A stretch of 64,000 nt of DNA from Symsagittifera roscoffensis (taxonomy: Eukaryota; Xenacoelomorpha; Acoela; Convolutidae): assembly GCF_963678635.1 (NCBI RefSeq), contig NC_087063.1, positions 82,385,574 to 82,449,573 on the forward strand. Reading direction: 5' to 3'. Numbering within the stretch: position 1 is the stretch's first letter; each line of letters begins with the position of its first letter. Below the pieces are notes generated by a model, which saw only the letters and a list, made by a program, of their open reading frames with translations, ran no database searches and was not told the origin of the DNA. Shown piece after piece: positions 23,269-32,941 of the stretch. The position numbers and the translations under genes were made by a program.

Positions 23269-24183
23269 TGTGACATTCGACCAAAATGTGCCAAAATGCA
23301 ATCTCTGCAGAATTCGAATTTTTAGCAGCGAGCCTTCCGGATTAGTGATTTTTAAGGATTAAGAACGTTATTTGAACGATTGAACAAAACGAGAAGGTTG
23401 AAGGATTCGGAAATTGCTAACTTTTAAATTTTCGAAGTGATTACGTAACATTTCTGAGAAACGTCAGAAACGGCCATTTGGGCAGAAAAGCTAAAAAGCA
23501 ACAGAAGAACGACAGTCGCACTGACGAAAACAACGAAGATTGTGAGAGAAAAACAACAGAGAAAAACAGAAGAACGGTCCGAGTTGCAACTATTGTGTCG
23601 CTACAATAGTTGCAAGGCCGTTGCAGACAACGGTGAAGGGTGGGAGACAGCCTTCCGGGTTACGAAGAAATCAAGCTTAACGAGCTTGATTAAGTGGATT
23701 CAAGAATCCGGAAGGGTTTCGGAACTGAAATTTTTATTCTTTTATACAAACTTTTAGCTTCTTGTCATGTCCTGAATTGAATTTAATTAACAACTAGATT
23801 CATTTTGATAAGGATGAGAAGCTAGGAGTTGGGGGAAAGGGTTGATCCATCTTCGATGGAGATGATGATTTTTATCTACTGAACAAAAACAAAATTAATT
23901 CAAAAAGTAGTTGCCCTGTTTTTAGGAGTGACCTCGTGGTCTGGGGATACTGAGACCCAGCCATGAGCTCACTATTTCTGCATGTAATCTAGTTAATTTG
24001 AGTGTTTTGACCGAAGCCGAAAGCAGTAACGTTTTTGTCGACCCGATGTTGGAAAAGACCACCAAAAGTACTGGCTTGGTAGAGACGGTGAAAAGCATAT
24101 AAAGCTCTGTTTAGACGTTAGCCAGTCGTCTTAGGACTTAGTTTTATTTTCCGTCGATATGTATCTTCCGGGCGAATGTTACA
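23269..24183 (+). repeat. 5' LTR of element 1
   Basis: Starts TGTGACATTCG and ends CGAATGTTACA, an 11-nt terminal inverted repeat with one mismatch and the TG...CA ends typical of LTRs. It is about 97% identical by eye to 39661-40563. It contains a perfect 13-bp hairpin and the CCTTCCGG/CCGGAAGG palindrome pair. The ORF at 23542-23757 recurs in the other LTR only because the DNA is repeated. Confidence 0.93.
23584..23615 (+). promoter_or_regulatory. Perfect 13-bp hairpin in the LTR
   Basis: TTGCAACTATTGT (23584-23596), loop GTCGCT, then ACAATAGTTGCAA (23603-23615). It is unchanged in the 3' LTR at 39977-40008, although both flanks carry substitutions. It may be an RNA structure in the LTR transcript, analogous in position to R/U5 stem-loops of other retroelements, or a binding palindrome. 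Function is inferred only. Confidence 0.6.
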
Positions 24184-24195
24184 TACATGTTTTTA

Positions 24196-24210
24196 TGGCG
24201 CTCCTGGGTG
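24196..24210 (+). promoter_or_regulatory. Candidate primer binding site
   Basis: TGGCGCTCCTGGGTG starts 12 nt after the 5' LTR end. TGG pairs with the CCA tail of a tRNA, and TGGCGC is a common start of Gypsy-type primer sites. Which tRNA it matches cannot be stated without a tRNA set for this genome. Confidence 0.5.
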
Positions 24211-27200
24211 TTATTCTTTTTTAACATCATGACCGGCAGAACCGTTAACGAGCACTCCGCGCCGAGCGGATGCTCACATTAACGCCCTTAATAGGCCTAA
24301 GCCGCCGGGGCGGAAGGATAGTTCGGAACGCGGTAGCCTTCCGGATTACCGTGAATAGCTTTTTAACTTAGTTAAGACCGAAAATTCACGAACCAGGAAG
24401 GGTGGGGGGATTCGCGGTCCCGTCGTTCCCTGAGGGGCTCGTGACCAAAAACACTTAAAGATATATACAAAACCAAACAAAAAGTAGTATAGTACCCAAG
24501 AAAAACAAAAAAACATAAAAAATAACCGAAAAAACCAAAAACAGTAAAAAAAAAAGTAAAAAATCAGTAGAAATCATCACCCCAGACAAGATGTGATCCG
24601 ACCCCCCCGTTTGTTGTTGATAGATATATTGTTGTTACAGGCATTTATATCAGTCAGGATTGTTACGATCAGTTTTGTAGCCCGTTTGTGAGGCTTGTAC
24701 TGAAGGGTTATTTGAGCATTTAAGCACGTTAATGATAAATTGCGCTCAATCCGGAAGGGTCAGCTGATTTGCGCTCAATTCGGAAGGGTCTTGGGAGAAG
24801 ACTGATCCGGCAAGCAGTACAAGGAGCAACAAGAAGGGGCTCAACGACAACAACAATCGACTGTTGGGTATCGTTAGCAAGTTTTGTATCCCTTTTGGTA
24901 CAAAAAGTAAGATAGTAATCTGTGGGGGGCTCGATAGTGCTGCACTGTAGTGACCCTTCACCGAACTGCGAATATCCGAGTTAAGCACCTTAGTTCGGAT
25001 ATTGAACAAACCCGGAGAGGTATAGTATTACTAATATTATTAATTATAAAGCCTATATTAATAGTCTTATATCGTTTTTCAGTGAAAAACAACGAAAACA
25101 GACCGGTTTTTAGGGTCAAAATAGCGATATTTTGATCCCCCACAAGTCGCGATTTTTGAAATATCGATATTTTTTCAAACGGAAAAAAGCGCTAAGTTAG
25201 TGTGTTACATCGTAACTGCACTACCATAATAGATAGAACCGGTTAAGTTTAGTTCGAAAGTGGTTGGAACTATTTTGGTACCGAAAACCGAAATTTCGTG
25301 ATTTTTGAGAAAACGGAACACTATAAATTCAGAAAATTTTTTGAAAATTTTGAGTTAGAACAGTAAGAATAGTTGTTCGGACAACGTCCACTAGTGAGTC
25401 TACAAGTTTTAAGACCCGCTACCCGAAAGCCTTCCGGGTTGCAGAGAAATCGAACTTAACGTGTTTGATTTGGTGGATTCATCAATCCGGAGGGGTACAG
25501 GTAGCACAGTTTTTCGCAAATTTTTTCAACAAAAGCGTTTTAGATCGGGTCTTTTGCATTGAACTAGAAGAGTATAGGCCTTCTGAGCTCGGATCAATAA
25601 ATTTTAGGTCGAACGGACCAGATTTGCGGAAAAAGTTAGGCCGAACCTATAAGAGAGAATTTTCTTGAGTTTAGAAAAAAGACGTTTTGGTTAATAACTT
25701 TGGAACTACTAGGCATATCAAGTTGATCTTGGTACCAATAGATCAAAAATTAGCTGAGCTTACTGATAGGGACAAAAGTTTTTCGGAAAAGTAAGCGTGA
25801 AATTTTTTTGAGATTGTTTTTAGCAAAATTCCTCAATTTGGAAGGGTACACCCTTCACGTTTTATAAATTTCTTTTAGAAAAGCCCTTATACCCCTACCA
25901 AAAGGTAATAGCGGTTGAATAAAGTAACTTTAGGCTGTTCCAGACGAAAAGGGAAGGCTAGGGGCACAGCAAAACCTTAATCGAGCCGAAGTTAGGCGAG
26001 CGATAAGACCCTTCACCGTTAGTGTGAATTGTCAAATAAGAGGCTTAACTTCAATCCGGAAGGGTCTAGGAAAGTAGTACATACCCTTCCTAGTTAATTG
26101 AAAAAGCAAAATTGCATCGGAGAACGTATCCGGAGGGGTATAGGTTGAAAGAAGGAAATCTCCGAAAAGCTACTTTTACCACTCCGGAGGGGTCAAAATT
26201 TTTTCAAGTTAGGAGGGTCCGAATCCGTAGGGGTCTTATAGTTGCTAATTCGGAGGGGTCCAAATCCGGAGGGGTCTTCTATTAACTAACTCAGAGGGGT
26301 CCCAATCCGGAGGGGTCTAGATTTTGTTGATCCGGAAGGGTCCTATTTGTGCCAATCCGGAGGGGTATTATTTTATTAAAGGACTTAGGTAGACGGACGA
26401 AAGACTAAAGTGAGAGGTATTAGGTTAATAGCACACAGGCTAGGAATCAGTGACTGCACTGGTAACTTGCCTTTCAATAAGAACCAGACCAAAACAAAAC
26501 AGGTCCGAACTCGGATATTCGCGACACTAAGTCTAAACTAAAAAGAGCGTGATTCATTGGTGTGGATTGTAACATAATACGTTTTTGTGAAAAGTGACTG
26601 CCCTGAGGATTTTAGTAGGTCTAGCTCGGGCAGTCCGAAGGCAGATAGGTAACACAGTACTCGGTGGGTGCAATAGACGCCCACTTGAGAAAATTACTGC
26701 CTTCAGATTTTTGTCTGTTTGGTGCAGCACCGAGCAGGGAAAGCTTTTTCTTTAAAAGACAAGTTCGACTATTGTACTACGACAGACTAAAAGTACACTA
26801 CACATACGTTTTTTTCATAGAGGCATTAATATTCTGTCATTATATATTTTTTTTGTTTTTGATTTTAAATCAACATAAACTGTGCTTGATTGGGTAGTGA
26901 GTACACTATCTTTTAAATTGACTGATAACATCATATTGTGCTAGTTTTCAAATCATACGACCGATAATCGGTTAGTGTGAATAAATATTATACAAACTGT
27001 ACTCTAATAACATACAGGGATTCGTGGTCACTATTTAATAGAATCTTGTGAAATTTATTGTGTTGTGTCATTATTATTGTTAATAAAACTATAAGGTCAC
27101 TAGCAATCGAGTTAAGTGTATAGGCATTAAGAAGTGACAAATAGAGAATAAGTCTAGACAAGTCAAGGATACCAAAACGAGGTAATAGCTCTAGGAAATT

Positions 27201-27225
27201 CATACCTGAAAAGCAAAGAAAAACG
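24211..27225 (+). other. 3-kb non-coding leader of element 1
   Basis: No ORF here looks like a protein. The region is studded with the motif TCCGGAGGGGTC / TCCGGAAGGGTC and, in reverse, GACCCTTC (24951, 26008 and others). The palindromic arrangement seen in the LTR ('CCTTCCGGGTT…AATCCGGAAGGG') returns at 25428-25496. It could hold packaging, dimerisation or transcription signals. Sequence after 26660 is plain AT-rich DNA up to the first ATG at 27226. Confidence 0.6.
26126..26366 (+). repeat. Dense array of CCGGAGGGGTC motifs
   Basis: Ten copies start near 26130, 26183, 26211, 26224, 26250, 26265, 26291, 26305, 26330 and 26356. In the second half they form pairs (GGGTCC-n-AATCCGGAGGGGTCT) repeated about every 40 bp. 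Isolated copies occur at 24751, 24781, 25487 and 26055, and in both LTRs. This is a cis-acting array of unknown role. The fixed core with variable spacers argues for a recognised site rather than a simple microsatellite. Confidence 0.75.
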
Positions 27226-27588
27226 ATGACCGATCCTTTTGTGGATTGGATCAAGCGATCCCGGTCCGACAAAGGGGAGACGGTTTCAGGCAGAATGGTT
27301 GAAACGAGAAGTCAGAAGACCTCAGAAGAGCGTAAAGAACTGTTAGAAGTGGAGGTCAACACAGACCATTCCATGAACGACAACCAGGAAGTACACGGAC
27401 TGGAAGGGAGAGGCAGAAGGCTGGCAAGTGAATCTACTCCGGTAGAACAAGGCCATGATTTTTCCACTTCCACCGGGACACTGGATCGAGAAGAGATGTC
27501 GGAACTGTCCGACATCTCAACTGAAATAGCGGCAACGAGATCGCTCAAGCTCACTCCACGACATACCACCCTCAGACGAACGACTTAG
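27226..27588 (+). pseudogene. Gag/Pol N-terminal fragment of element 1
   Basis: ATG at 27226 opens a 120-residue frame (MTDPFVDWIKRSR…) that is charged, low in hydrophobics and Ser/Thr-rich near its end. It sits where gag should begin, after the leader. At 27541 the reading runs into a piece of integrase DNA in the wrong frame and stops at 27588. I see no CCHC knuckle or major homology region, so assignment to Gag rests on position. What lay between this fragment and the integrase tail has been deleted. Confidence 0.5.
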
Positions 27589-27643
27589 TCCAGGTCGCTC
27601 AAGCTCACTCCACGACATACCACCCTCAGACGAACGGCTTAGT
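27541..27643 (+). repeat. 49-bp direct duplication at the pol deletion scar
   Basis: 27541-27589 and 27595-27643 are the same 49 bp with one difference, separated by CCAGG. Both encode the integrase stretch AQAHSTTYHPQTN in the right frame. The right copy continues into intact integrase (GLVERQN). The left copy is joined to the gag-side fragment. The duplication marks the breakpoint of the deletion that removed protease, RT, RNase H and the integrase core. Confidence 0.85.
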
Positions 27644-29025
27644 GGAAAGACAGAATAGGACGTTAGTGTCGATGCTGAGAGTATATTGTTCCAGGTACAT
27701 GACCGATTGGGACAGATACCTTCCACAGGTGATGGGAGCATATAACAGCACGCAACACTCCACCACCGGAGTCAGTCCACACATGATGCTAACTGGACAC
27801 GAAAAGTCATTACCATTAATCTTCTTCTACCCAGAGTATGAGGGAAAGAAAACGTCCCCACAGGTCTACGTGAGGGATGTGATCAGACGCCAACAGGAGT
27901 TGAACGATTTGTATAGACGAAATACTCAGCAGGCACAGGCAAGGCAGAGGAAAAGATTCGACAAGAAAGCAGCTGGTGCAAAGGCTTACTCGGTGGGAGA
28001 CTACGTATGGGTACTCCAGAATGTTATACCACCGAAAGGGACGAAAAAGCTCCTAAAAAGTGAAGGGGACCCTTCATGCTTACAGAGGTGCACCAGGAGG
28101 GACGCTTTTATAGACTGAGTACTGACCGAGCCGCCCACTACGAGAACATCAAGCCACACAATCCATCGACAGAAGACTGGTGTATACCAGCAGACATGGA
28201 AGAAGGGGATTATCTAATGATGGATCCTGCTTGTGAGGTCAATGAAAAGGGCACCAGGGAGAAGAACGATGGAAACGAAGTCGTAGAGGAAGGTACGGAT
28301 ACACCGCTGGACCTGGATCCAAACGAGCAGATCGAAGCGGACGATGAAACCTTACCCTACGCAGAGGAAGATTGGCAAGATCCCGAACAGATAGAGGTTC
28401 CCAAGAACTTGGAACCGGATCTTCCGTTCACGATTCAGACGGGATGAGACCAAGAAAGAAATGCAATCCTTACGGTGACGACTTTGTAGTGGATAGGATA
28501 GATCTAAAGAGGATAGTGGAGGAAGTAGTGAGTCTAGAGGAAATAACTGTGTCACAAGACACTGACATAGTCGATGATCACGACGATGAGTGGGTTAACG
28601 ACTGGTCGAAACCCGAGGTAGAATTCGACGACGAGCAACAGCAGTCATGTGAACAAGACTTGACAAACCTGCGTGTCTTAGAATGGCTGAATGAAACGAC
28701 CTCGGATCCCGAGGAGACCAGTGTCACGATTCAAGACGTAGATCGTGAAAGCATGAAATACATCAAGACCGAACGAGACGATCCTTCCTGGGCTGCCCAG
28801 GAAGGACGACTACTCATTCCGGCTTCTAACCTCGACTTGATACCCGGTATGCGATCGACGGGGACGTCGATGGATATTTTTGTCCGGGGAGTGGGGGTAG
28901 GACTTACCCACACTGAAAACTTGATAATAAAAAAATTAGGAATAGCAAGAGAAACAGGAGACTTAGAAGCAGAGACAGGCGAAGAACCTAAGAAACCTGA
29001 CATAGGCAGGGTAGTTGAGTCATAA
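27595..29025 (+). pseudogene. Integrase C-terminal part plus conserved Pol tail (element 1)
   Basis: Begins at the HPQTNGLVERQNRTL region that carries the last acidic residue (E) of the integrase DDE triad. It continues through the Gypsy-type YNSTQHSTTG..P and the C-terminal SVGDYVWV (SH3-like) block. A frameshift near 28070 moves the reading from the 28118 frame to that of 28076-28447 (TEVHQEGRFYRL). A second shift near 28420 leads to the frame ending at 29025. The last 200 residues form an acidic tail with GTSMDIFVRGVGVGLTH, which is also present in element 2 (GTSIKNFVRGVGVGLTH). The first two catalytic Asp residues are gone, so this piece cannot integrate DNA. Confidence 0.85.
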
Positions 29026-29502
29026 TTTAACTTAGCAAATGAATATTCAAGTAACATAATACTAACAGACAGTGATTTCATACTCACAAATAGAACATGT
29101 GCGATGGCAATCACAGCATACATGAGTTTTAGGATAACGTTAGCGGCAGATTTTAAGAGAGATTACAAAAACGTGGAATTCCTTTGGAAGCAAAGACCAG
29201 GGATAGGGGGCGTAGCAGCCTTACCTCCGGAGGCGTCGCAGATACCGGGAAAATACTTATGCTTCTTGGTAACGAGGGCGACGGAGAAGCAGCACGTGGA
29301 CCCGGAGAACCTAGTCTTGTCCTTGACGAGGCTGCGGGACTTCCTTGTGGAAATGGACGTGAAGGAGCTCTCGCTTCCAGTGTACGATCCAAACAGAGGA
29401 AGACTGCATCCTCGGGAATTGTACGCGCTTGTACACGTGATATTCTCTGATACGAATATACAAGTATATCTACATAAGAAATATTACCTAAGTATAGGCT
29501 GA
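29026..29502 (+). CDS. Macro (ADP-ribose-binding fold) domain ORF of element 1
   Basis: About 158 residues in the same frame as the Pol tail, separated from it by a single TAA (29023-29025). The pattern resembles the small OARD1/C6orf130 macro domains in order: ITAYMSFRITLAADFKRDY, then GGVAAL, KYLCFLVTR, LTRLRDFLVEMDVKELSLP, ELYALVHVIFSDTNIQVYLH. The glycine loop RIGCGLD of OARD1 is replaced by VYDPNRGRLHP, so hydrolase activity is doubtful and a binding or altered role is more likely. Conservation with element 2 begins upstream of the first ATG (29104), at NEYSxNI..TDxD. A fusion to Pol by stop readthrough, or an ancestral fusion with a later stop, is therefore more likely than separate initiation. 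Confidence 0.7.
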   Translation, partial: FNLANEYSSNIILTDSDFILTNRTCAMAITAYMSFRITLAADFKRDYKNVEFLWKQRPGIGGVAALPPEASQIPGKYLCFLVTRATEKQHVDPENLVLSLTRLRDFLVEMDVKELSLPVYDPNRGRLHPRELYALVHVIFSDTNIQVYLHKKYYLSIG

Positions 29503-29899
29503 GTGATGTGCAATAGAGTGCTAGGCCAAAGACTAAGTTGTATGTAATATGTGTTATGTTATGTTATGTTATGTTATGTGTTAGGTTATTAAGATCATGG
29601 GTAAGTAGGGGTTGGTGACCATGAACAACTAAATGACGATCTTAGGAATAGATCCAAAGTTTGGACTGTCCAATTTTAGGTCGAATTCCAAAATTTTAGA
29701 GACCGATTGATTTTAATAATTTTAGGATAAAATATCTTTTTATCTGAACTGTTTTTAAGCAAATTTTAACGATATATGTTAAGGTGAAACTGCCAAGTGT
29801 GATATTTGTCACTTCTTTTCTAGATCCTGATTGATCATTTAATTACTCACTTGAGTCAAAATCTTGGAATCAAAACCGAATCAAACTTGAAAGAATAGA
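29503..29899 (+). other. Non-coding gap between pol and the cargo ORFs
   Basis: About 400 nt without a coding frame, AT-rich compared with its surroundings. It contains a GTTAT-type microsatellite (TATGTTATGTTATGTTATG near 29549-29580) and ends just before the ATG of ORF A. Element 2 has a gap of about 500 nt at the same place. It could hold the acceptor of a spliced subgenomic RNA or a promoter for the cargo; neither is shown. Confidence 0.5.
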
Positions 29900-30835
29900 A
29901 TGGATAACTTCAACTTGGATGAAATGATGGACCTGGCAGAGGCATATGTAGGACCGATGATAGATGCGATCTATCGTCGGCTGATCGATCGAGACTTCGC
30001 TCTGGAGGACCCAGAGGTAGTCATGTTGCTGACCGCCCTGATCAACATCTTGGGGCACGACAACCGTGGGGACCGCCCCACGGAAGTCCTGTTGATGGCA
30101 GCATATGGAGAAAGAGGAGTACTAGACCGCCCGAACATGAGAGTGATGAGGTGGAGAAACGGGGCTCTCTCAGGGAGTGACTTGGCGAATGAGCCTGGAT
30201 TGGGAATTTCTAGGACCTACCAACCAGGTGAGATGCCTATGCCCTCCAAGCCCAAACCTGGGTTGACGAGAATGCATCGGGAGATGAACAGCGAGGCGAC
30301 CTCGTCTGGTTCACCACTGATAGCAGCTGTGCCACCAAAAAGGGCGAAAGTAGAACAGAAAGTTCAGACGAACCAAACCATGCAAGATCTGGATGAGATG
30401 AACGATGAACTGAAAAGTACGAAGAAGGAGCTGGACGAGATGACCAGAAGCATGCTCCAGATGGAGGAAGATCGGGACATGTGGAGAAAGTTGTTCGAAG
30501 ACTGCAACAAAAAGCAGGGTCAAGAGATTGAGCGCTTAAGGCAGGAATACAAAGAGCGATCGGAGCAGATGGCGTTGACAACGGCCGTGGAGAAAGTGAT
30601 ACCGGCAGGGGATTTTTCTCGTGGGCAGTCCCCGATGGAGCTCTTGACGCCTCGAGAAATGAGTCAAACAACGGAGACACAGCTCCCAGCAGAGACAAAT
30701 CGAGTAACAATCCCGGATCCTAGTGACACCTTGGGTGACCCCGTCGTGGAACAGACAGTGAGGAAGCTGATAGAGACAGCTGGACGACTGGTCGCTAACA
30801 AGAATGCGCCAGGTTCCGGGGTGACTGCACCCTAA
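29900..30835 (+). CDS. Cargo ORF A: helical + coiled-coil protein
   Basis: 311 residues from ATG 29900. An N-terminal helical part (about 1-95) includes IYRRL and a conserved TEVLLM. It aligns with the start of the element-2 copy (ELYRRLRDL… ATEAVLIVGYTSDG…). Residues about 150-220 are a heptad-like coiled coil rich in E, K, R and M (LDEMNDELKSTKKELDEM…). The end is Pro/Thr-rich. Element 2 also has a coiled coil here. No known family is recognised. A structural, Gag-like or assembly role is possible but inferred. The frame continues beyond the TAA stop without further stops into ORF B. Confidence 0.75.
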   Translation: MDNFNLDEMMDLAEAYVGPMIDAIYRRLIDRDFALEDPEVVMLLTALINILGHDNRGDRPTEVLLMAAYGERGVLDRPNMRVMRWRNGALSGSDLANEPGLGISRTYQPGEMPMPSKPKPGLTRMHREMNSEATSSGSPLIAAVPPKRAKVEQKVQTNQTMQDLDEMNDELKSTKKELDEMTRSMLQMEEDRDMWRKLFEDCNKKQGQEIERLRQEYKERSEQMALTTAVEKVIPAGDFSRGQSPMELLTPREMSQTTETQLPAETNRVTIPDPSDTLGDPVVEQTVRKLIETAGRLVANKNAPGSGVTAP

Positions 30836-30913
30836 GGAACGATTGACGACACGGGCAGAGTACGACTCTCCCAGACCGTGATCAGACAGGGGATAAGTGA
30901 CGTGACACCACTC

Positions 30914-32941
30914 ATGGGGAACTCGAGGGCCCCAGAGAGAAGAATACGGAAGATGCCAGCGAAGAAAGTGTCTCGCATAATAGACGTGCAAAAGAATAAT
31001 CAATTGAAATATAATTTCACGGGAGTTCCGGAGACAGATCCGAGAGCTTGCTTCAATCGAGCTAGTTGGAGTCCGGCTGTAAACCTGCAGCAACCACCAC
31101 TCGGGACATCTCATCTGATACTGGGAGACAGCTTGGTCAGAGTGCTGTCGATTTTGAGGACCTCGTGGGTCACCACGGTGATGGCCTTTGGAGGCGCGAC
31201 GATAGCCCAGTTATATCGAATGGTGGAACTGATGAATCCAGGGAGGATCCCCAATGTGATGATCTTAGTTGGGACGAATGACATCTCCAGAGGTTCAGAT
31301 GAGCAGGAAGCGCTATGGGAGTCAATGATGGTGTGTTTGTTTACTACCCTCTGGCAGAAATTCAATTGCGCGGTACTGACCGTTTGCACTGTGCCAATGA
31401 ACGTGAGAAGCCTGACAGCATCAGGAAGAAGGCACAACGAGGGAGTCGTCAGGTGGAATAACATCTTGAGGCATCTCGCAAGTCGAAACGCCGGAAGAAT
31501 GATCCTCATGGACATCGAACATGAGTTGAGAGCTATGGATCAGGCCAGACTGACCACGGACGGCATTCACTTCGACAGTATCGAAGGACAAGCTTGGTTG
31601 AATCGAGTATTCCAAGAGCGGTTGGACGAGCTGGAAGCAGAACTCTTTGACACAGGAGTGCTGAAGGAAGAAGGAACAGTGAGTGACGCGGTGATTACTA
31701 CCTTTGTGCCTCCTAGCTTGGAAACACGCTTGGGTACGGTCCCGGCCGTCACGAACTACAGGCAACAAAGCTCCAGCGAACCAGGTCAAAGGACAGACGT
31801 ACAGGATCGATTGGGAGAAGCGCCGATGAGGAGGACCATCCATCCTAGGAGAAGAATAGGACCTGTCAACCGGATCGAAGAGACAGCCGGCACGTCTAGA
31901 TCGGACACTAGATCGGAGACGACAAATACCAGTCGAGAGGAGAGACGTCCGAGCAGAGGCTCGTTGATGTGGTCAAGACCCATACCGTCTCCCTGGCATA
32001 TATACAAAGACGAGCTAATGAAGCTGGATCTCCAGAGGGTAAGCTTCATCGAAGATGCAAGGAGGATGCTGAATGGAGCGTCGCTATCCGTCAGCAGATT
32101 GTACTCGATAACCGGCGTAGACTGGTTGATAGCCGCTAGCATAAATTTCAGCTCCACGACGGCCTTGAGATTTGCTGACTTGGAGGGACTGCCCTCTAAC
32201 AACACGATGAGACCAGTGAATGCGAGACCATTGCAAGATGTGAGGCTGAATCATGATGAGGGGAATTGTGAAGAGAGACCACGAAGATTCCTGACGACGA
32301 GAGCGCCGATTGGACAACACGTGAAGATATTCAGGCAGCTGACGACACCCCCTGGTCATGTGAAGGAAAGAGTATACCCAAAGCTAGTGAATCAAGATGG
32401 TGAGGCCCAAAGATATGGCGGATTGATAGCGATAAAGAAAGATGAGACCATCTTCGCCGCCTATGACAAAGCAGAGATGAGGAAGGCTAAGATTGTGGTA
32501 GTAGCGAATTCAGAGTTCGTGTACACTTCCAAGTTTTTGTTTTGGCCGGACGTCATAATGTTGGCAGCGGTCGACCTGGACCTACTGCAATCGAAATCTC
32601 TGGCTATAGGGGTACAAAAGCACACGGACATGAACCCAATTAAGATTGTGTTTGCTGGCATCAATGACCATCTACACAGTAGAGGTTTTCTGAGCAGACT
32701 CAGAGATCCTACAACAGCAGAGAACGCTGCATGGCCAGCGATAAAAGATATCCTTGAGTCGATGGGTGAAGTGGTGGATGCGACGAAGGAGGGGTCATTC
32801 AATAAAGTGACACTGAGAGTAGTATTCGCGTTGTCTCCGGGATATGCACATCTCCCGGATGGACTGAAATTTGTGTATGCCATTGTGGCCTTACTTTTGG
32901 AAGGGAAATATGATGTGATCATATCAGCCCGAATCGCATGA
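30914..32941 (+). CDS. Cargo ORF B: SGNH/GDSL hydrolase protein
   Basis: 675 residues from ATG 30914; an in-frame GTG at 30878 and open frame back to the ORF A stop also exist. The SGNH hydrolase blocks are all present: block I LILGDSL (Ser about 73), block II FGGAT (Gly about 93-94), block III VGTND (Asn about 122), and block V DGIH (Asp about 216, His about 219). The catalytic Ser-His-Asp set and oxyanion residues are thus intact, so esterase or lipase-type activity is predicted. An Arg/Ser-rich linker (about 260-350) leads to a second conserved domain of about 190 residues with AGINDHLHSRGFLSRL (about 578-593), perhaps a degenerate SGNH copy. Element 2 conserves both parts. The stop codon overlaps the ATG of ORF C (ATGA at 32938-32941). 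Confidence 0.88.
   Translation: MGNSRAPERRIRKMPAKKVSRIIDVQKNNQLKYNFTGVPETDPRACFNRASWSPAVNLQQPPLGTSHLILGDSLVRVLSILRTSWVTTVMAFGGATIAQLYRMVELMNPGRIPNVMILVGTNDISRGSDEQEALWESMMVCLFTTLWQKFNCAVLTVCTVPMNVRSLTASGRRHNEGVVRWNNILRHLASRNAGRMILMDIEHELRAMDQARLTTDGIHFDSIEGQAWLNRVFQERLDELEAELFDTGVLKEEGTVSDAVITTFVPPSLETRLGTVPAVTNYRQQSSSEPGQRTDVQDRLGEAPMRRTIHPRRRIGPVNRIEETAGTSRSDTRSETTNTSREERRPSRGSLMWSRPIPSPWHIYKDELMKLDLQRVSFIEDARRMLNGASLSVSRLYSITGVDWLIAASINFSSTTALRFADLEGLPSNNTMRPVNARPLQDVRLNHDEGNCEERPRRFLTTRAPIGQHVKIFRQLTTPPGHVKERVYPKLVNQDGEAQRYGGLIAIKKDETIFAAYDKAEMRKAKIVVVANSEFVYTSKFLFWPDVIMLAAVDLDLLQSKSLAIGVQKHTDMNPIKIVFAGINDHLHSRGFLSRLRDPTTAENAAWPAIKDILESMGEVVDATKEGSFNKVTLRVVFALSPGYAHLPDGLKFVYAIVALLLEGKYDVIISARIA

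Noticed and set aside
23542-23757. Small ORF in the 5' LTR, repeated at 39881-40150 in the 3' LTR
   Set aside because: Its recurrence comes from the LTR duplication and it covers the hairpin. No protein-like conservation pattern could be shown.
30237-32922. Long minus-strand ORFs opposite ORFs A and B (for example 30237-30710 and 32461-32922)
   Set aside because: They are antisense shadows of GC-richer coding sequence on the plus strand. Their translations are Ser/Leu/Pro-rich without domains.
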